A stretch of 64,000 bases of DNA, taken from contig NW_017265137.1 of NCBI RefSeq assembly GCF_001638985.1, positions 2,788,222 to 2,852,221 on the forward strand. The letters are read 5' to 3'. Below the pieces are notes generated by a model. That model was given only the letters and a program-made list of their open reading frames with translations. It searched no databases and was not told the origin of the DNA. Numbering within the stretch: the first letter of the stretch is position 1; every line of letters starts with the position of its first letter. The position numbers and the translations under genes are program-made. Source of the stretch: Phycomyces blakesleeanus NRRL 1555(-) (taxonomy: Eukaryota > Mucoromycota > Mucoromycetes > Mucorales > Phycomycetaceae). This document shows positions 12,019 through 21,679 of this stretch, piece after piece.

Positions 12019-12550
12019 TGTTGCAAATGAGTATTGACTACTGCTGTAATTGAGAATAAGTCTGAAGGAAATAATATAAGGCCTCAGCTATTCCAGTCAA
12101 AGGTGTCTACCGATTACTTTATTATTTAACACACAGGTTTAGCATGCATGATAGTGATTATATTTCATATGATGATATCACCATAATATGGGATACATCA
12201 GTGGATTATTATAAGCATAATTATAACTCATAAACACATTTACTTTCGATGTTAATACTTCATTGGGACTACACACATTTATATAATTAATCATACATTA
12301 ATTATCCCAAGATCACGTTGCTCTGATTAAGGCTCAGATAGGATCGATTACCTGACCCCAGTCATATAATTTTCCCAATCCAAAACAATATAAATAGCAG
12401 TAGTAGTTCAGTGTAGGAACCTCGTCAAACTTTAATACAAAATCTTTCTCAATAAACAAAACCTACACAAGTTCTCACAAATCTTCGTTCCTAATTTCAA
12501 ATCTTCAATTCTTCCTCTTAAAAACTTCTTCAACTTCAACCACTACAACA
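12019..12550 (+). mobile_element. Solo LTR, family 1 (Ty3-2 type), inside Ty3-1 integrase
   Basis: It is 532 bp, runs TGTTGCAAATGAG to CTACAACA, and is nearly identical to the Ty3-2 LTRs. The 5-bp TSD is GCTAG at 12014-12018 and 12551-12555. It carries the LTR promoter TATAAATAGC and an AATAAA. The integrase frame continues on the far side with KSAPFSLMF, matching LSAPFSLMY in Ty3-2. Confidence 0.95.
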
Positions 12551-12555
12551 GCTAG

Positions 12556-12789
12556 GACTAAGAGTGCGCCATTCTCATTAATGTTTGGAAGGAATCCAAA
12601 TGACTTTGTTGATTTTAGTAAAGAGAAGGATAGTGCAACTGCTAAACAGATTCAGAAAGAATTGCAAGAAAAAATTAAAAGAATGACTGAGATAGTCTAC
12701 CCTGCCATGTTTGAACACGTAAAGCATGTCACACAAAAGCAAAAGGAACGCTTTGACATGAGTCACAAAATGATATATCTGGTTCCAGA
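12556..12789 (+). pseudogene. Integrase C-terminal part of Ty3-1
   Basis: It reads SAPFSLMFGRNPNDF and then a Lys/Glu-rich helix, as in residues about 1368-1440 of the intact Ty3-2 polyprotein. The frame is lost where the LTR-like sequence at 12790 starts. The chromodomain part was not found downstream. Confidence 0.8.
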
Positions 12790-13174
12790 TGTTGTATCCA
12801 ACATAATTGTAGATTCAAATAGAGCGCACAGACAATAAGACAAAGACATATTGAATAAGCGACCAGTATCAATTATACATTATTTCTCACACTATCATTA
12901 AATGAAGAACATACTGACAACAAGGTCACACACCTCAGTCAACATCACTAATCACTCAAACAAGAGCGTGGGTAATAACTTAACAATATATTATCTATGA
13001 TATAAGAACAGACATCACATGATATACTCATATCATTATCCTAAATACATACGCAATGTCTATATAAACTCACATAGCAAATAGCAATAGAAGATCTCTT
13101 TTTCATCAATAAACAAAGTCTCACTGTACTTCTTGTCTGCACTTTGTTTTTCTTTCTTTTCTAAAAATATAACA
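12790..13174 (+). mobile_element. Diverged LTR, family 2
   Basis: It starts TGTTGTATCCAACATAAT and ends ATATAACA, and aligns along its length with the better-preserved solo LTRs at 14168-14569 and 51697-52099. A 5-bp TSD is not evident, so this copy is old or its ends have changed. Confidence 0.7.
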
Positions 13175-13230
13175 TAAATGTTAAGATAAAAGGGAAACAA
13201 GTGTTACATTTACTTTATTTGTTCAAACTT

Positions 13231-13231
<1 letters not shown>

Positions 13232-13276
<45 letters not shown>

Positions 13277-13277
13277 T
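13232..13277. repeat. (TAA)n microsatellite
   Basis: About fifteen consecutive ATA/TAA trinucleotide units, directly before a decayed transposase. Confidence 0.95.
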
Positions 13278-13280
13278 AAC

Positions 13281-14040
13281 TTGGATGGTTATTATATCCG
13301 AGCCAATAGAAAATTACAATATGACTTTATGAACATGTACATCAAAAAACATGTTGAGATGAAAAATTGCTCTAAATATCTACATGTAATCATGAACCTT
13401 CACACAAGGGTATTCAGAGTCATTTCTCCAGTGTTCTTTATTGATGAGGCAGGTTTCAATATGCATATCAAGTTCAGATTTGGAAGATCCACCTATAGAA
13501 AGCTAGCAAAAACAACAGTACTAATGCAATGATATGTCAGTATTATTATTATTAAGTTATTTCCTAAGTTAGTATAATCAGTGTCACTCTGCGCAATCCA
13601 CAGACAGTTTTTAGCTCTAAGAAGTACAAGTTAGATAAGAAAGAGAAGAAGATCAATAGTCATATTAGAACCCAATCAGAGCACTTTTTTCATTTCATTG
13701 AAAATGTCATAGATATATTGAATTACTGTAATCAACAAGACAAGTACTTGGTAATAGATAATATACTAATACACACTCAAAAGATCATACAAGGGCTGAT
13801 AGAGAAAAGAGAATACAAATATATGTTTCTATTACCTTACTCTCTATTCATTAATCCAATTGAAGAGTTTTAATCAAAAGTGGAGACTGATATTAAAAAG
13901 AAGACACTTTCTGCTGACAATCAATTAACACTAAGAATTGTGGAATTAGTAAAGAGTGTGATAGTCGAAGATTGTAATGAGTGAATTAAATATACAGTAT
14001 CTTTTTTCAATTTTTGCTTAGAAGAAGAAAATAATTTTTA
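13281..14040 (+). pseudogene. Decayed IS630/Tc1-like DDE transposase fragment
   Basis: The catalytic landmarks of the IS630-like family of this window are recognisable across several frames: FFIDEAGFNMHIK (first Asp), YLVIDNILIHTQK (second Asp) and LFINPIEEF (Glu), followed by a stop in place of the usual Trp. An alignable C-terminal helix ends near 14037. Several stops and frameshifts are present. It is much more diverged than copies A to C, so it is an older or different family member. Terminal repeats were not found. Confidence 0.8.
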
Positions 14041-14167
14041 ATTTTATTTTATTTTATTTATTATTTTTTATTATTTGTTTATTTATATAATATTCTTATT
14101 TTTTATGTGCTTCTTATTTCTATATTATTCATATTTTTATATGGTTTTTTTTAATTTTTATATATTT

Positions 14168-14569
14168 TGTTATATATGAGAAAAAAATAAGTTATAAAAT
14201 AAAACAAGTACAGATGAGAGTATGGTGAGACTTTGTTTTATTAGAAGAAGTAAAAGAATCAGAAAGGAGATATTGTTCTATTACTATTATTATTATGCAT
14301 TTATATAGACATTATATTTAACTTAATAATGATATAGTAATATCATGTAATGTCTGTTTCTCTACCATTATCTTCTAAGATTTAGTTATTACGTTTTTAG
14401 TATTATTAACTAGAGTTTTAGTATTTGTCTTAGTATATTTTTATGTAATTTACTTGTATAAGAAAAGATATATCTTTTAGTATTGTTACTAGTTGTCAGT
14501 AACTCAATATAAATATTTATTAAGTATCTGTACTTTTAATTTAAATCTATAATTATGTTAGATACAATA
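14168..14569 (-). mobile_element. Solo LTR, family 2
   Basis: This is a 402-bp copy in reverse orientation. Its + strand starts TGTTATATATGAG and ends GATACAATA. The 5-bp TSD is TATTT at 14163-14167 and 14570-14574. It matches the reverse complement of 51697-52099 throughout. Confidence 0.9.
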
Positions 14570-14930
14570 TATTTCTTATATCTTTAGCATCCTTATTCTT
14601 TATATTTTTTATATTTTCTTATGCATTTTCTTGAATACTTTTCTATGTAAAAAATAAAAAAATAATATATAATTTAGGTTTTTTTATCGCAATTTACATT
14701 TATATTTTGCGTAAATAAGCTTTGCAAATTGAGATCAAAGTAAAAATTAAAAGCTCAAATCAGTTTTTCATGTGGCAGCAAACTGATTCTACAAAAAGAA
14801 AACAATTTTTTATAAATCATGATTAAATAAAAAAAATTCAGTAGTCTGTCCATAAGTTAATATCACATTAAATAAATATATGTTTTTTGTTAATGCTAAA
14901 TTTTTGTATAATACTTATGACAATATCAGA
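14570..14930. other. AT-rich intergenic stretch
   Basis: I see no gene, RNA or repeat that I can support here. Confidence 0.5.
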
Positions 14931-15268
14931 TTGTGCTGAGCTGATAAATCAATGGCCAAGCAATATAAAAACAGACAAAGAAGTATATTTGATAATAAAG
15001 AAGTATACTTAAGGAAGTATAATCAAACAGACAAAATAGTATAGTATATAAAAAATAATATTATTATAAGCAATTGCTATTGATATTTATACTAATTATT
15101 TGCAATGTTTGTCTTAAAGTCTTATTCGATATGATATCTTTTCTGTAAGAATGTTAATTGAATCATTGTTTTTGCTATGTGAGAATGTGAATGAGGGTCA
15201 AAGTAATTAATTACAAAAACATGTTTATTTGTCCTTTCCTCTTTTTGAAACAATTGATTTGAACTTTG
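14931..15268 (+). repeat. tRNA-linked repeat, copy 1
   Basis: About 340 bp aligns with 43469-43795 at high identity: AGATTGYGCTRAGCTGA at the start, a TATAAAAACAG box, and an AATTAATTACAAAAA block near the end. This copy ends shortly upstream of tRNA-Gln, and the second begins 18 bp from the duplicated tRNA-Lys end. It may be an LTR or SINE-like element, but no TSD was established. Confidence 0.7.
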
Positions 15269-15311
15269 TTGTGTACCATGTATATTGCCAAATATAATGT
15301 TATCATGTAAT

Positions 15312-15383
15312 GGTTGTGTGGTGTAATGGTTATCACGGTAGACTTTGAATCTACCAATCCGAGTTCGATCCTCGGCACGACCT
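15312..15383 (+). tRNA. tRNA-Gln (anticodon TTG)
   Basis: All cloverleaf arms can be drawn. The acceptor pairs GGTTGTG with CACGACC (one G-T pair). The D arm contains GGTTATCAC. The anticodon stem is GTAGA/TCTAC around the loop CTTTGAA, giving TTG. The T arm is CCGAG-TTCGATC-CTCGG and the discriminator base is T. There is no intron. The B box GAGTTCGATCC is intact, so it is probably functional. Confidence 0.95.
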
Positions 15384-15436
15384 AACACTTTTGCATTTTT
15401 GATGTAATTATTTTGATGACAGGCATGTTGTTGTTC

Positions 15437-15469
15437 TGTTGTTTCCGATCTGGGTTGGTCTTCCTTTTA
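15437..15469 (+). repeat. Truncated family-4 repeat end
   Basis: TGTTGTTTCCGATCTGGG and the next bases match the start of the repeats at 30076 and (reversed) 31410. It is cut by the IS630-like copy A. The continuation is not found beyond that element's right end at 29444. Confidence 0.6.
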
Positions 15470-15863
15470 CTGGTTTTATCCATTCAATTGGCGCCCATTT
15501 CCATCTAATTAGCATCCGTTTCCATCTAATTAGAACCCATTGACATCTGATTGGCTTCCATAGAAATTGAATTTGTATCCATTGCCAACTGAATTTGCTC
15601 CCATTGCTATCTGAATTTACTCCCCCCCTTTTACTATTGGTGGAAGGGTACATGGCACTCAAATTTTTTATCCTTATGCTTTACAATTTTTTTATATAAC
15701 CATAGTATTTATTTTGTAAACATTGTACTTTTTTTTGTAAACGTCGTACTTTTTTTTTGTAAATGTTGTATTTTTTATATAACCATAGTATTTTTTTTGT
15801 AAACGTCATATTTTTTTTTATATAACCGTAGTATTTTTTTTTGTAAACGTTGTATTTTTTTGG
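15470..15863 (-). repeat. Left terminal/subterminal repeat of IS630-like copy A
   Basis: The terminal part has diverged ATTAG/CCAATT units (CCATCTAATTAGCATCC and similar). It is followed by an array of GTAAACGTYRTA units alternating with TATATAACCATAGTA units, each preceded by a run of T. The same structure closes copies B and C at both ends. Confidence 0.9.
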
Positions 15864-16058
15864 CATAAAACATGGATATTTTTATTAGGCATAATTAGTT
15901 GATAGAGAAATAGAACACATAATAATAAGTAAGATATAATGAAATACAAAGTAATAAAAAAAGAAAAGCATAAAGCAGTAAAACAAATAAAAAAAGAGGG
16001 ACATAAAGTGGTAAAAAATAAAAATAAAATAAAAAAAGACATAGAGTATAAAGAGCTT

Positions 16059-16590
16059 TGTTGTGGTGGTTGAAGTTGAAGAAGTTTTTAAGAGGAAGAA
16101 TTGAAGATTTGAAATTAGGAACGAAGATTTGTGAGAACTTGTGTAGGTTTTGTTTATTGAGAAAGATTTTGTATCAAAGTTTGACCAGGTTCTTACACTG
16201 AACTACTACTGCTATTTATATTATTTTGGATTAGGAAAATTATATGACTGGGGTCAGGTAATTGATTCTATCTGAGCCTTAATCAGAGCAATGTGATCTT
16301 GGGATAATTAATGTATGATTAATTATATATATGTGTGTAGTCCCAATGAAGTATTAACATCGAAAGTAAATGTGTTTATGAGTTATACTTATGCTTATAA
16401 TAATCCACTGATGTATCCCATATTATGGTGATATCATCATATGAAATATAATCACTATCATGCATGCTAAACCTGTGTGTTAAATAATAAAGTAATCGGT
16501 AGACACCTTTGACTGGAATAGCTGAGGCCTTATATTATTTCCTTCAGACTTATTCTCAATTACAGCAGTAGTCAATACTCATTTACAACA
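16059..16590 (-). repeat. 3' LTR of Ty3-2
   Basis: TGTTGTGG...TTTACAACA on the + strand. Read in the element's sense it has a TATA box (AATATAAATAGC) about 180 bases before its end and an AATAAA in the downstream part. Confidence 0.97.
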
Positions 16591-16602
16591 TTATCCTCCA
16601 CC
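16591..16602 (-). promoter_or_regulatory. Polypurine tract of Ty3-2
   Basis: In element sense, GGTGGAGGATAA abuts the 3' LTR, the expected plus-strand priming site. Confidence 0.75.
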
Positions 16603-16761
16603 AGATTCAACAATACCTTTTGTTGATTCGGCAAAACATCTCATCTTAACTATTTATTAATTTGTCGAATTGCTCAATTTCATTTGGGTCAATTACGCTC
16701 ATAATTTTTTTTTATACTTCAAGAGATCTGCACTGTAAACTCAGCTCCGTGGATTACGTGT

Positions 16762-19700
16762 TTATTTTATCAAATTTTTTGTTGCTCTTCTTTTGGACAT
16801 TCTTTCTTCTCTACTCAGTGCGGTAGGAAGCTTACTTCCATTGTGCTCTTCAATGCGATTCCTTTTTATTTTACCATCATGTCTTGGAATTTGAACTGTT
16901 TTCTTTAATGAGGCTGCACTCTTATTCACTAATTCCATGGCTCTCTCATTCTCTAAACGTTTGATTTCTCTGACCTTCTTCCAATACTTTTGTATTATTG
17001 TGGGATTGGTAAAATTGTTAGCCATTTGCCATGTGTTTGCCCGTTCACCATAACCAACCCATTTTACCAGATATTCTCTTTCACCAGCAGCACCACAATG
17101 ATCGCGAATGTCTTCAACTTCATAGAGCTCATTCTCAATTGTAGATTCATCAATGGTAACCATCTTGAGTTCTGAGGGTGTGTAATTTCGGTGCAACAAT
17201 TCTCCTTGCTCATCCTTTAGTTCATACAATCCTCTTTTATTTCTTTGAACCACTGTATAAGGACCTTCATAGATTGGTACCAATTTATTTGGACGATGTG
17301 GTAATCTGACCATTACGTGTGTTCCTTTGGGGATGTCTATTAAGATGTTCTTGTGATTGTATTTCTTTTTTAACTCTTCGTTGACCCGCAAGACTCTTTC
17401 GTTTATGGTAGGGAATATTATTTTATCCATATATTCAATCTGCTTCTCCAATTCATCAATTGTTACCGTGTTTTTGGGAAGAGAGAATTTTGCTTTATCA
17501 CCATACTCATCAGGTACATTAACTCTGCGAGCATACATTAGTGAAAAGGGTGCACTCAGTGTCTTTTGAGGAATATGTCTGTTTATGCATAGCTGAACAA
17601 TTGGTAAATAGTGACACCAGTCATTGCTGTTCGCTCTCATCATTTTCCGTACAGTATTCTCTGCAACTTTCACACTGGCTTCAGCAATACCATTTCCTTG
17701 TGGATGATATGCCGTTGAATATCTTCGATCAATACCAAGCTCTTTCGATAGACTTGTCATTAAAGAATTTCTAAATTCCAACCCATTGTCACTTTGCATT
17801 ACTTTGGGAAAACCATAATCTCCAAATATTTTTATCAATGTCTTAGCTATTGTTGTCGAGTTTTTGTTTGGTAATGGTCTCAAGATGATATACTTGGAAC
17901 AAACATCAACTAACACTAGCATATACGTGTGACCATCCTCTGATACCGGGAATTCACCGCATAAGTCAATTGCAACATGATCAAATGGTCGGAAAGCTAC
18001 AACATTGGTCAATGGGTGATATCCTCTTTTGCTGATGTTGTGCTTCTGACATTCAGAGCAAGAACGAATAATCTCCTTTGCTTCTTCATATATATTAGTC
18101 CAATGTAATCCTTGAGAGTGAAGATCATTCACCATAGCTTGACTACCAAAGTGACCAAACGAATATGCTTCTTTTAACAAGCCATTTCGCTTTTCTTCAG
18201 GAGGCAACATATAGTCGGAAGTCTCTGATACATTTTCGATGAGTTGTGTAGCAAGTACATTTAGCACTTTGTCCTTACTGTACTTTTTCTTACGAATAAT
18301 AACTCTATCTTTAGATTGCAAGTGTTTTGTTCTGATTTTTCTCAATCCATCATTCTCCACCAGCTTGTAACTATCCTCTGGAGGATACAAGCGACTCAAC
18401 AAGTCTGGTAGTTTATTCAACAAACCAGGAATATAGACCACCTTAAAATCAAAGTCAAGAAGTGTCTCAATCCAGCCAATTATCATGGGATTAGCAATTT
18501 TTTGTGTGTGAAGATAAGTGAGTGCTTTATGATCAGTAAAAATGGTGAACTGTCGGCCCCATAGAAATGGACGGAATTTATCAAGCACCAAAACGACTGC
18601 ATACAATTCTCTTTTGGTGGTGCTCCATCGCCGTTGGGATGGGCTCAGGGAAGTTGACACAAAACTAATATACTTATCACGCCCTTGATCGTCACGCTGA
18701 AAAAGCAGGCAGGCTACTCCATAAAGGGAAGCATCTGTGGCCACATACATTTCACGTGACATATCTGCGTAATGGAGAATTAAATTCTGATGCAGTATGT
18801 CCTTTAATGCTTTAAAGCTTCTTGTCTGCTCATCTGTCCATAGCTCAGCTACATTGTTGGCATGACTTAATCGTGAAATAGGTTCAGCCACCTTCGAGAT
18901 CATGGGAATATAGTCTCTGAAGTAATTAATCAAACCCATAAATTGCTGAATTTGTTTCGCAGTTTTAGGAATAGGCCATTTATCAACGTTTGTCAACTTT
19001 CGCTTATCAACCTTGGTGCCTGTCTCATTGACGACAAAACCAAGCAATTGCACTGAATGTTGAAACCAGACACATTTATCAGAGTTTAGAATCAACTTCG
19101 CCGATGTCAATCTATCAATCACTATTTTTACATCCTTAACATGCTGCTCAAATGTTTCGCTAGCCACAATACAATCATCAACAAAATTCTGCACACAGTC
19201 AATTTTATCAAACAAAGTTGCCATGACATGTTGAAATTGTGATGTAAGCATCTTCAAGCCAAAGCAGCCTTTAATGAAGCTATATTGTTGCCCATTTAAA
19301 TGAGTGAATGTTAATTTATGAACATCTTCAGGTGCAACTTTGAAACGATGGTAGGCATTTGATAAATCCAATGTGGTGAAAAATTTCTTTCCACTCAAAT
19401 TCTGGAATATCATTTGGATTTTAGAAATTGGATAGTTGAATGTGGGAGGTAGGATCTGATTCAATAATCGCACATCTAGACAAACTCGGTGACTCACAAT
19501 CTCTCCAGCTTTGTTTATTTTAGGCACAAGCAACATAGGACTGTTGAAGGGAGTATTGGTCTTGGACTTGACAATCGTGCCTGTCTCAAGCCATTCTTTT
19601 ACTTGTTTATCAAGTGTTGGTCGTAGAGCATGGGGAATAGGATATTGACGTCTATAAGCTGTGGCGCCTTCTTTTGTGGGTAATCTAATTAGAGATTCTG

Positions 19701-21660
19701 ATAAAGGACAAGAGGACTCGACTGGGATTTTCTTATTTTCATCCAGTGAGGCCTGAATTGACTGAATAAATTCTGCTCGCTGTATTTCCATACCAGCTGG
19801 CGAATTATCCGGTTCAAACTTTTTCTCTTTATCGATATTTAGATTCTCATACACAGCGGCATAGTCTTTAGCATTATCTGAATGAATATATTCTCCTTCA
19901 ATATCATATGCAACATTAATCAATCCGATGTTCATTTTTGTTAAGATATCTCTTTCAAGAAGAATATCAAAATTAAATCCTGTATTAAACTCTAACACCT
20001 TGGGTGCATGCTTAAACGTAATTCCATTCACATATTTAAAATTTAAAGAATCAGTTTTTCCCAATCGCTTAGTACCACTATTCTTTGACAAGAAAGTGAA
20101 GGAACCATTTGATGAATTTATTTTATTTATATTTAAATTTTCATTCAAACATTGTAAACTAATGAAAGTGCGTGCACTGCCAGTGTCAATCATTCCAAGT
20201 AGTTTGTGGTTCTCTACAATAATAGGAGTGGTTAGATTAAATGCATCATTGGCTTTAACCCTTCTCTCAATTTTGTCAAGTAGGTACTTACAGTCGAAAG
20301 ACATGTCTTCGAGTTCCAAGTCGACACTGTCTTGGATCGCCTTGAGCACTTGCTCAGACTTCTCCTTGGCAGGGACCTGCGAGACCATCAGGACTGGCTC
20401 ACTGTCCTTACAGACGTGGCCACGGAAGTAGTTTTCTCCACACCGCCTGCAGGGGTTGCGCTTGGTGGGGGCAGCTACTTTGGCCTTGTTGTTGGCCAGG
20501 GTGAAGTATTTGCTCGACTCATGTGTAGTATTCTTACCATGGTGCGAGCAGAAGAAGGAACGCTCCGGCTTACTGATTCGGTGCTGCTGGTTGTTGCTGG
20601 AGTGTACCTTCTTGCGAGGGTACGCCTCCATTCTCTTCTTCTCCATTCTCCTCTCAGTGTGCATGTTGGCACCAGGAATGAGCTGGGTAGCTTTGGCATA
20701 CATGCGATTGTCGTCGCCAAGGATGTCTCTGCCAATCTGCGTCAACTGCTCCACAGTCCAATCTCTTTTGGTCTCGCCATTGAAGTCCAATCTGGTCATG
20801 GTGAGCCACAAGAGTGTCTGTACTTGCCTAGTCAAGGAAGCTAGGAAGCAGTCAGCAACACAAGCATCGTTTTTGGGGAGGCCGGCATCATACACAGCCT
20901 GAAGGAACTTCTTGGAGTAATCTCCAATCGACTCAGAAGGAAGCATTACCATGGTAAATACCTCTTTTACCGAACGGGATGTCACCAAGTGCGATCCATG
21001 TCTTGCTGTAAAGCAGATCTTGGCCGCGTTCCAATCTACACACTTCTTCAAATCCATCTCTACCCATTCATCATCACTATGAGGCAAGCAGAGCAGCAAA
21101 AATCTCTTCCAAACTAGTTCAATGTCCTGAAGGGACGACTCAATAACCTTTTGGAAGGTGCGAAGGAAGTGGTCTACTGAGTGAAAGACCTCTTCATTCG
21201 GGAAGGATCTAATCACATCGTCTGCCAACTGGAACTTAGGAAGATCTCTTCTATTAAGAGTCAACCCTCCAGTGCGACTGCTCTTCTCTACAACTTTCAC
21301 AGAAGGCGAAAGGTACTGACTGCATGCTATTTCTATATCTATCATTTCTTTGATGCGTCTGACCTTATTAAGGGCTAATTCAGCTGCTTGCTCATCGTTC
21401 ATAGCATGAGCAGCACTGACAGCCTCTACATGCTGTTGAAGTTCTAGTCTAAGTTTCTCTGACAAAGACAAGACTGTTGTAGCAGCATTCGCTACCAAGG
21501 GACGAAGGGGAGAGGGAGCGACAAACTGTCCAGGGGTGGAGCTGGCAAAGGAGATGTCACTCAGACTGGCGATGAGGTCCTCCTCAGTCATGACGGACAT
21601 GGCATCCTCATCATGAGCAGGGATGATGGCGGTGGGATAGTTCTCAGCAGAGGGGTTCAT
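16762..21660 (-). CDS. Ty3-2 Gag-Pol polyprotein with chromodomain, 1632 aa
   Basis: It encodes every function for retrotransposition in one frame. Gag occupies about residues 1-400. A zinc knuckle CRRCGENYFRGHVC lies at 404-417, spaced C-X2-C-X7-H-X-C rather than the usual C-X2-C-X4-H-X4-C. Protease has DTGSA at about 492. Reverse transcriptase spans about 670-870 with TTLDLSNAYH and FVDD at 826-829. RNase H is at about 970-1090 (ATDASLYG, TKRELYAV, TDHKALTYL). Integrase has an HHCC zinc domain from H1170 and a core of D1232, D1291, E1327 (35 residues between the last two). A chromodomain (YEVEDIRDH, EYLVKWVGY, NTWQMANNF) is at about 1513-1555. It starts 19 bases after the 5' LTR. No frameshift separates Gag from Pol, so Gag excess, if any, must come from processing. 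Confidence 0.97.
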   Translation of the reverse strand: MNPSAENYPTAIIPAHDEDAMSVMTEEDLIASLSDISFASSTPGQFVAPSPLRPLVANAATTVLSLSEKLRLELQQHVEAVSAAHAMNDEQAAELALNKVRRIKEMIDIEIACSQYLSPSVKVVEKSSRTGGLTLNRRDLPKFQLADDVIRSFPNEEVFHSVDHFLRTFQKVIESSLQDIELVWKRFLLLCLPHSDDEWVEMDLKKCVDWNAAKICFTARHGSHLVTSRSVKEVFTMVMLPSESIGDYSKKFLQAVYDAGLPKNDACVADCFLASLTRQVQTLLWLTMTRLDFNGETKRDWTVEQLTQIGRDILGDDNRMYAKATQLIPGANMHTERRMEKKRMEAYPRKKVHSSNNQQHRISKPERSFFCSHHGKNTTHESSKYFTLANNKAKVAAPTKRNPCRRCGENYFRGHVCKDSEPVLMVSQVPAKEKSEQVLKAIQDSVDLELEDMSFDCKYLLDKIERRVKANDAFNLTTPIIVENHKLLGMIDTGSARTFISLQCLNENLNINKINSSNGSFTFLSKNSGTKRLGKTDSLNFKYVNGITFKHAPKVLEFNTGFNFDILLERDILTKMNIGLINVAYDIEGEYIHSDNAKDYAAVYENLNIDKEKKFEPDNSPAGMEIQRAEFIQSIQASLDENKKIPVESSCPLSESLIRLPTKEGATAYRRQYPIPHALRPTLDKQVKEWLETGTIVKSKTNTPFNSPMLLVPKINKAGEIVSHRVCLDVRLLNQILPPTFNYPISKIQMIFQNLSGKKFFTTLDLSNAYHRFKVAPEDVHKLTFTHLNGQQYSFIKGCFGLKMLTSQFQHVMATLFDKIDCVQNFVDDCIVASETFEQHVKDVKIVIDRLTSAKLILNSDKCVWFQHSVQLLGFVVNETGTKVDKRKLTNVDKWPIPKTAKQIQQFMGLINYFRDYIPMISKVAEPISRLSHANNVAELWTDEQTRSFKALKDILHQNLILHYADMSREMYVATDASLYGVACLLFQRDDQGRDKYISFVSTSLSPSQRRWSTTKRELYAVVLVLDKFRPFLWGRQFTIFTDHKALTYLHTQKIANPMIIGWIETLLDFDFKVVYIPGLLNKLPDLLSRLYPPEDSYKLVENDGLRKIRTKHLQSKDRVIIRKKKYSKDKVLNVLATQLIENVSETSDYMLPPEEKRNGLLKEAYSFGHFGSQAMVNDLHSQGLHWTNIYEEAKEIIRSCSECQKHNISKRGYHPLTNVVAFRPFDHVAIDLCGEFPVSEDGHTYMLVLVDVCSKYIILRPLPNKNSTTIAKTLIKIFGDYGFPKVMQSDNGLEFRNSLMTSLSKELGIDRRYSTAYHPQGNGIAEASVKVAENTVRKMMRANSNDWCHYLPIVQLCINRHIPQKTLSAPFSLMYARRVNVPDEYGDKAKFSLPKNTVTIDELEKQIEYMDKIIFPTINERVLRVNEELKKKYNHKNILIDIPKGTHVMVRLPHRPNKLVPIYEGPYTVVQRNKRGLYELKDEQGELLHRNYTPSELKMVTIDESTIENELYEVEDIRDHCGAAGEREYLVKWVGYGERANTWQMANNFTNPTIIQKYWKKVREIKRLENERAMELVNKSAASLKKTVQIPRHDGKIKRNRIEEHNGSKLPTALSREERMSKRRATKNLIK

Positions 21661-21679
21661 GGTAGTTCACGAAAAAAAA
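21661..21679 (-). promoter_or_regulatory. 19-base leader between Ty3-2 5' LTR and ATG
   Basis: In element sense it reads TTTTTTTTCGTGAACTACC. A primer-binding site complementary to a tRNA 3' end normally starts with TGG next to the LTR, and none is present. The bases TGAACTAC are complementary to GTAGTTCA inside the LTR just after the TATA box. Confidence 0.7.

Larger units (their letters stand above)
636..12789 (+). mobile_element. Ty3-1: old, multiply interrupted Ty3/Gypsy gag-pol remnant
   Basis: Gag, protease, reverse transcriptase, RNase H and integrase segments occur in the same order as in the intact Ty3 element at 16762-21660 and align with it by eye. Pieces 636-1844, 2476-5087, 11546-12018 and 12556-12789 read as one gag-pol once three later insertions, each with its target duplication, are discounted. 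Everything before the second insertion is in one frame and is broken only by nonsense codons. The element's own LTRs were not identified. It is older than everything inserted in it. Confidence 0.85.

Noticed and set aside
15640..15863. Regularly spaced short repeats resembling a CRISPR array
   Set aside because: The units alternate between two motifs separated by A/T runs, have no unique spacers, and recur at both ends of every IS630-like copy in a eukaryotic genome. They are transposon subterminal repeats.
20332..20844. 170-codon plus-strand frame overlapping Ty3-2 gag
   Set aside because: It is antisense to a well-supported Gag region with no motif and no conservation in Ty3-1.
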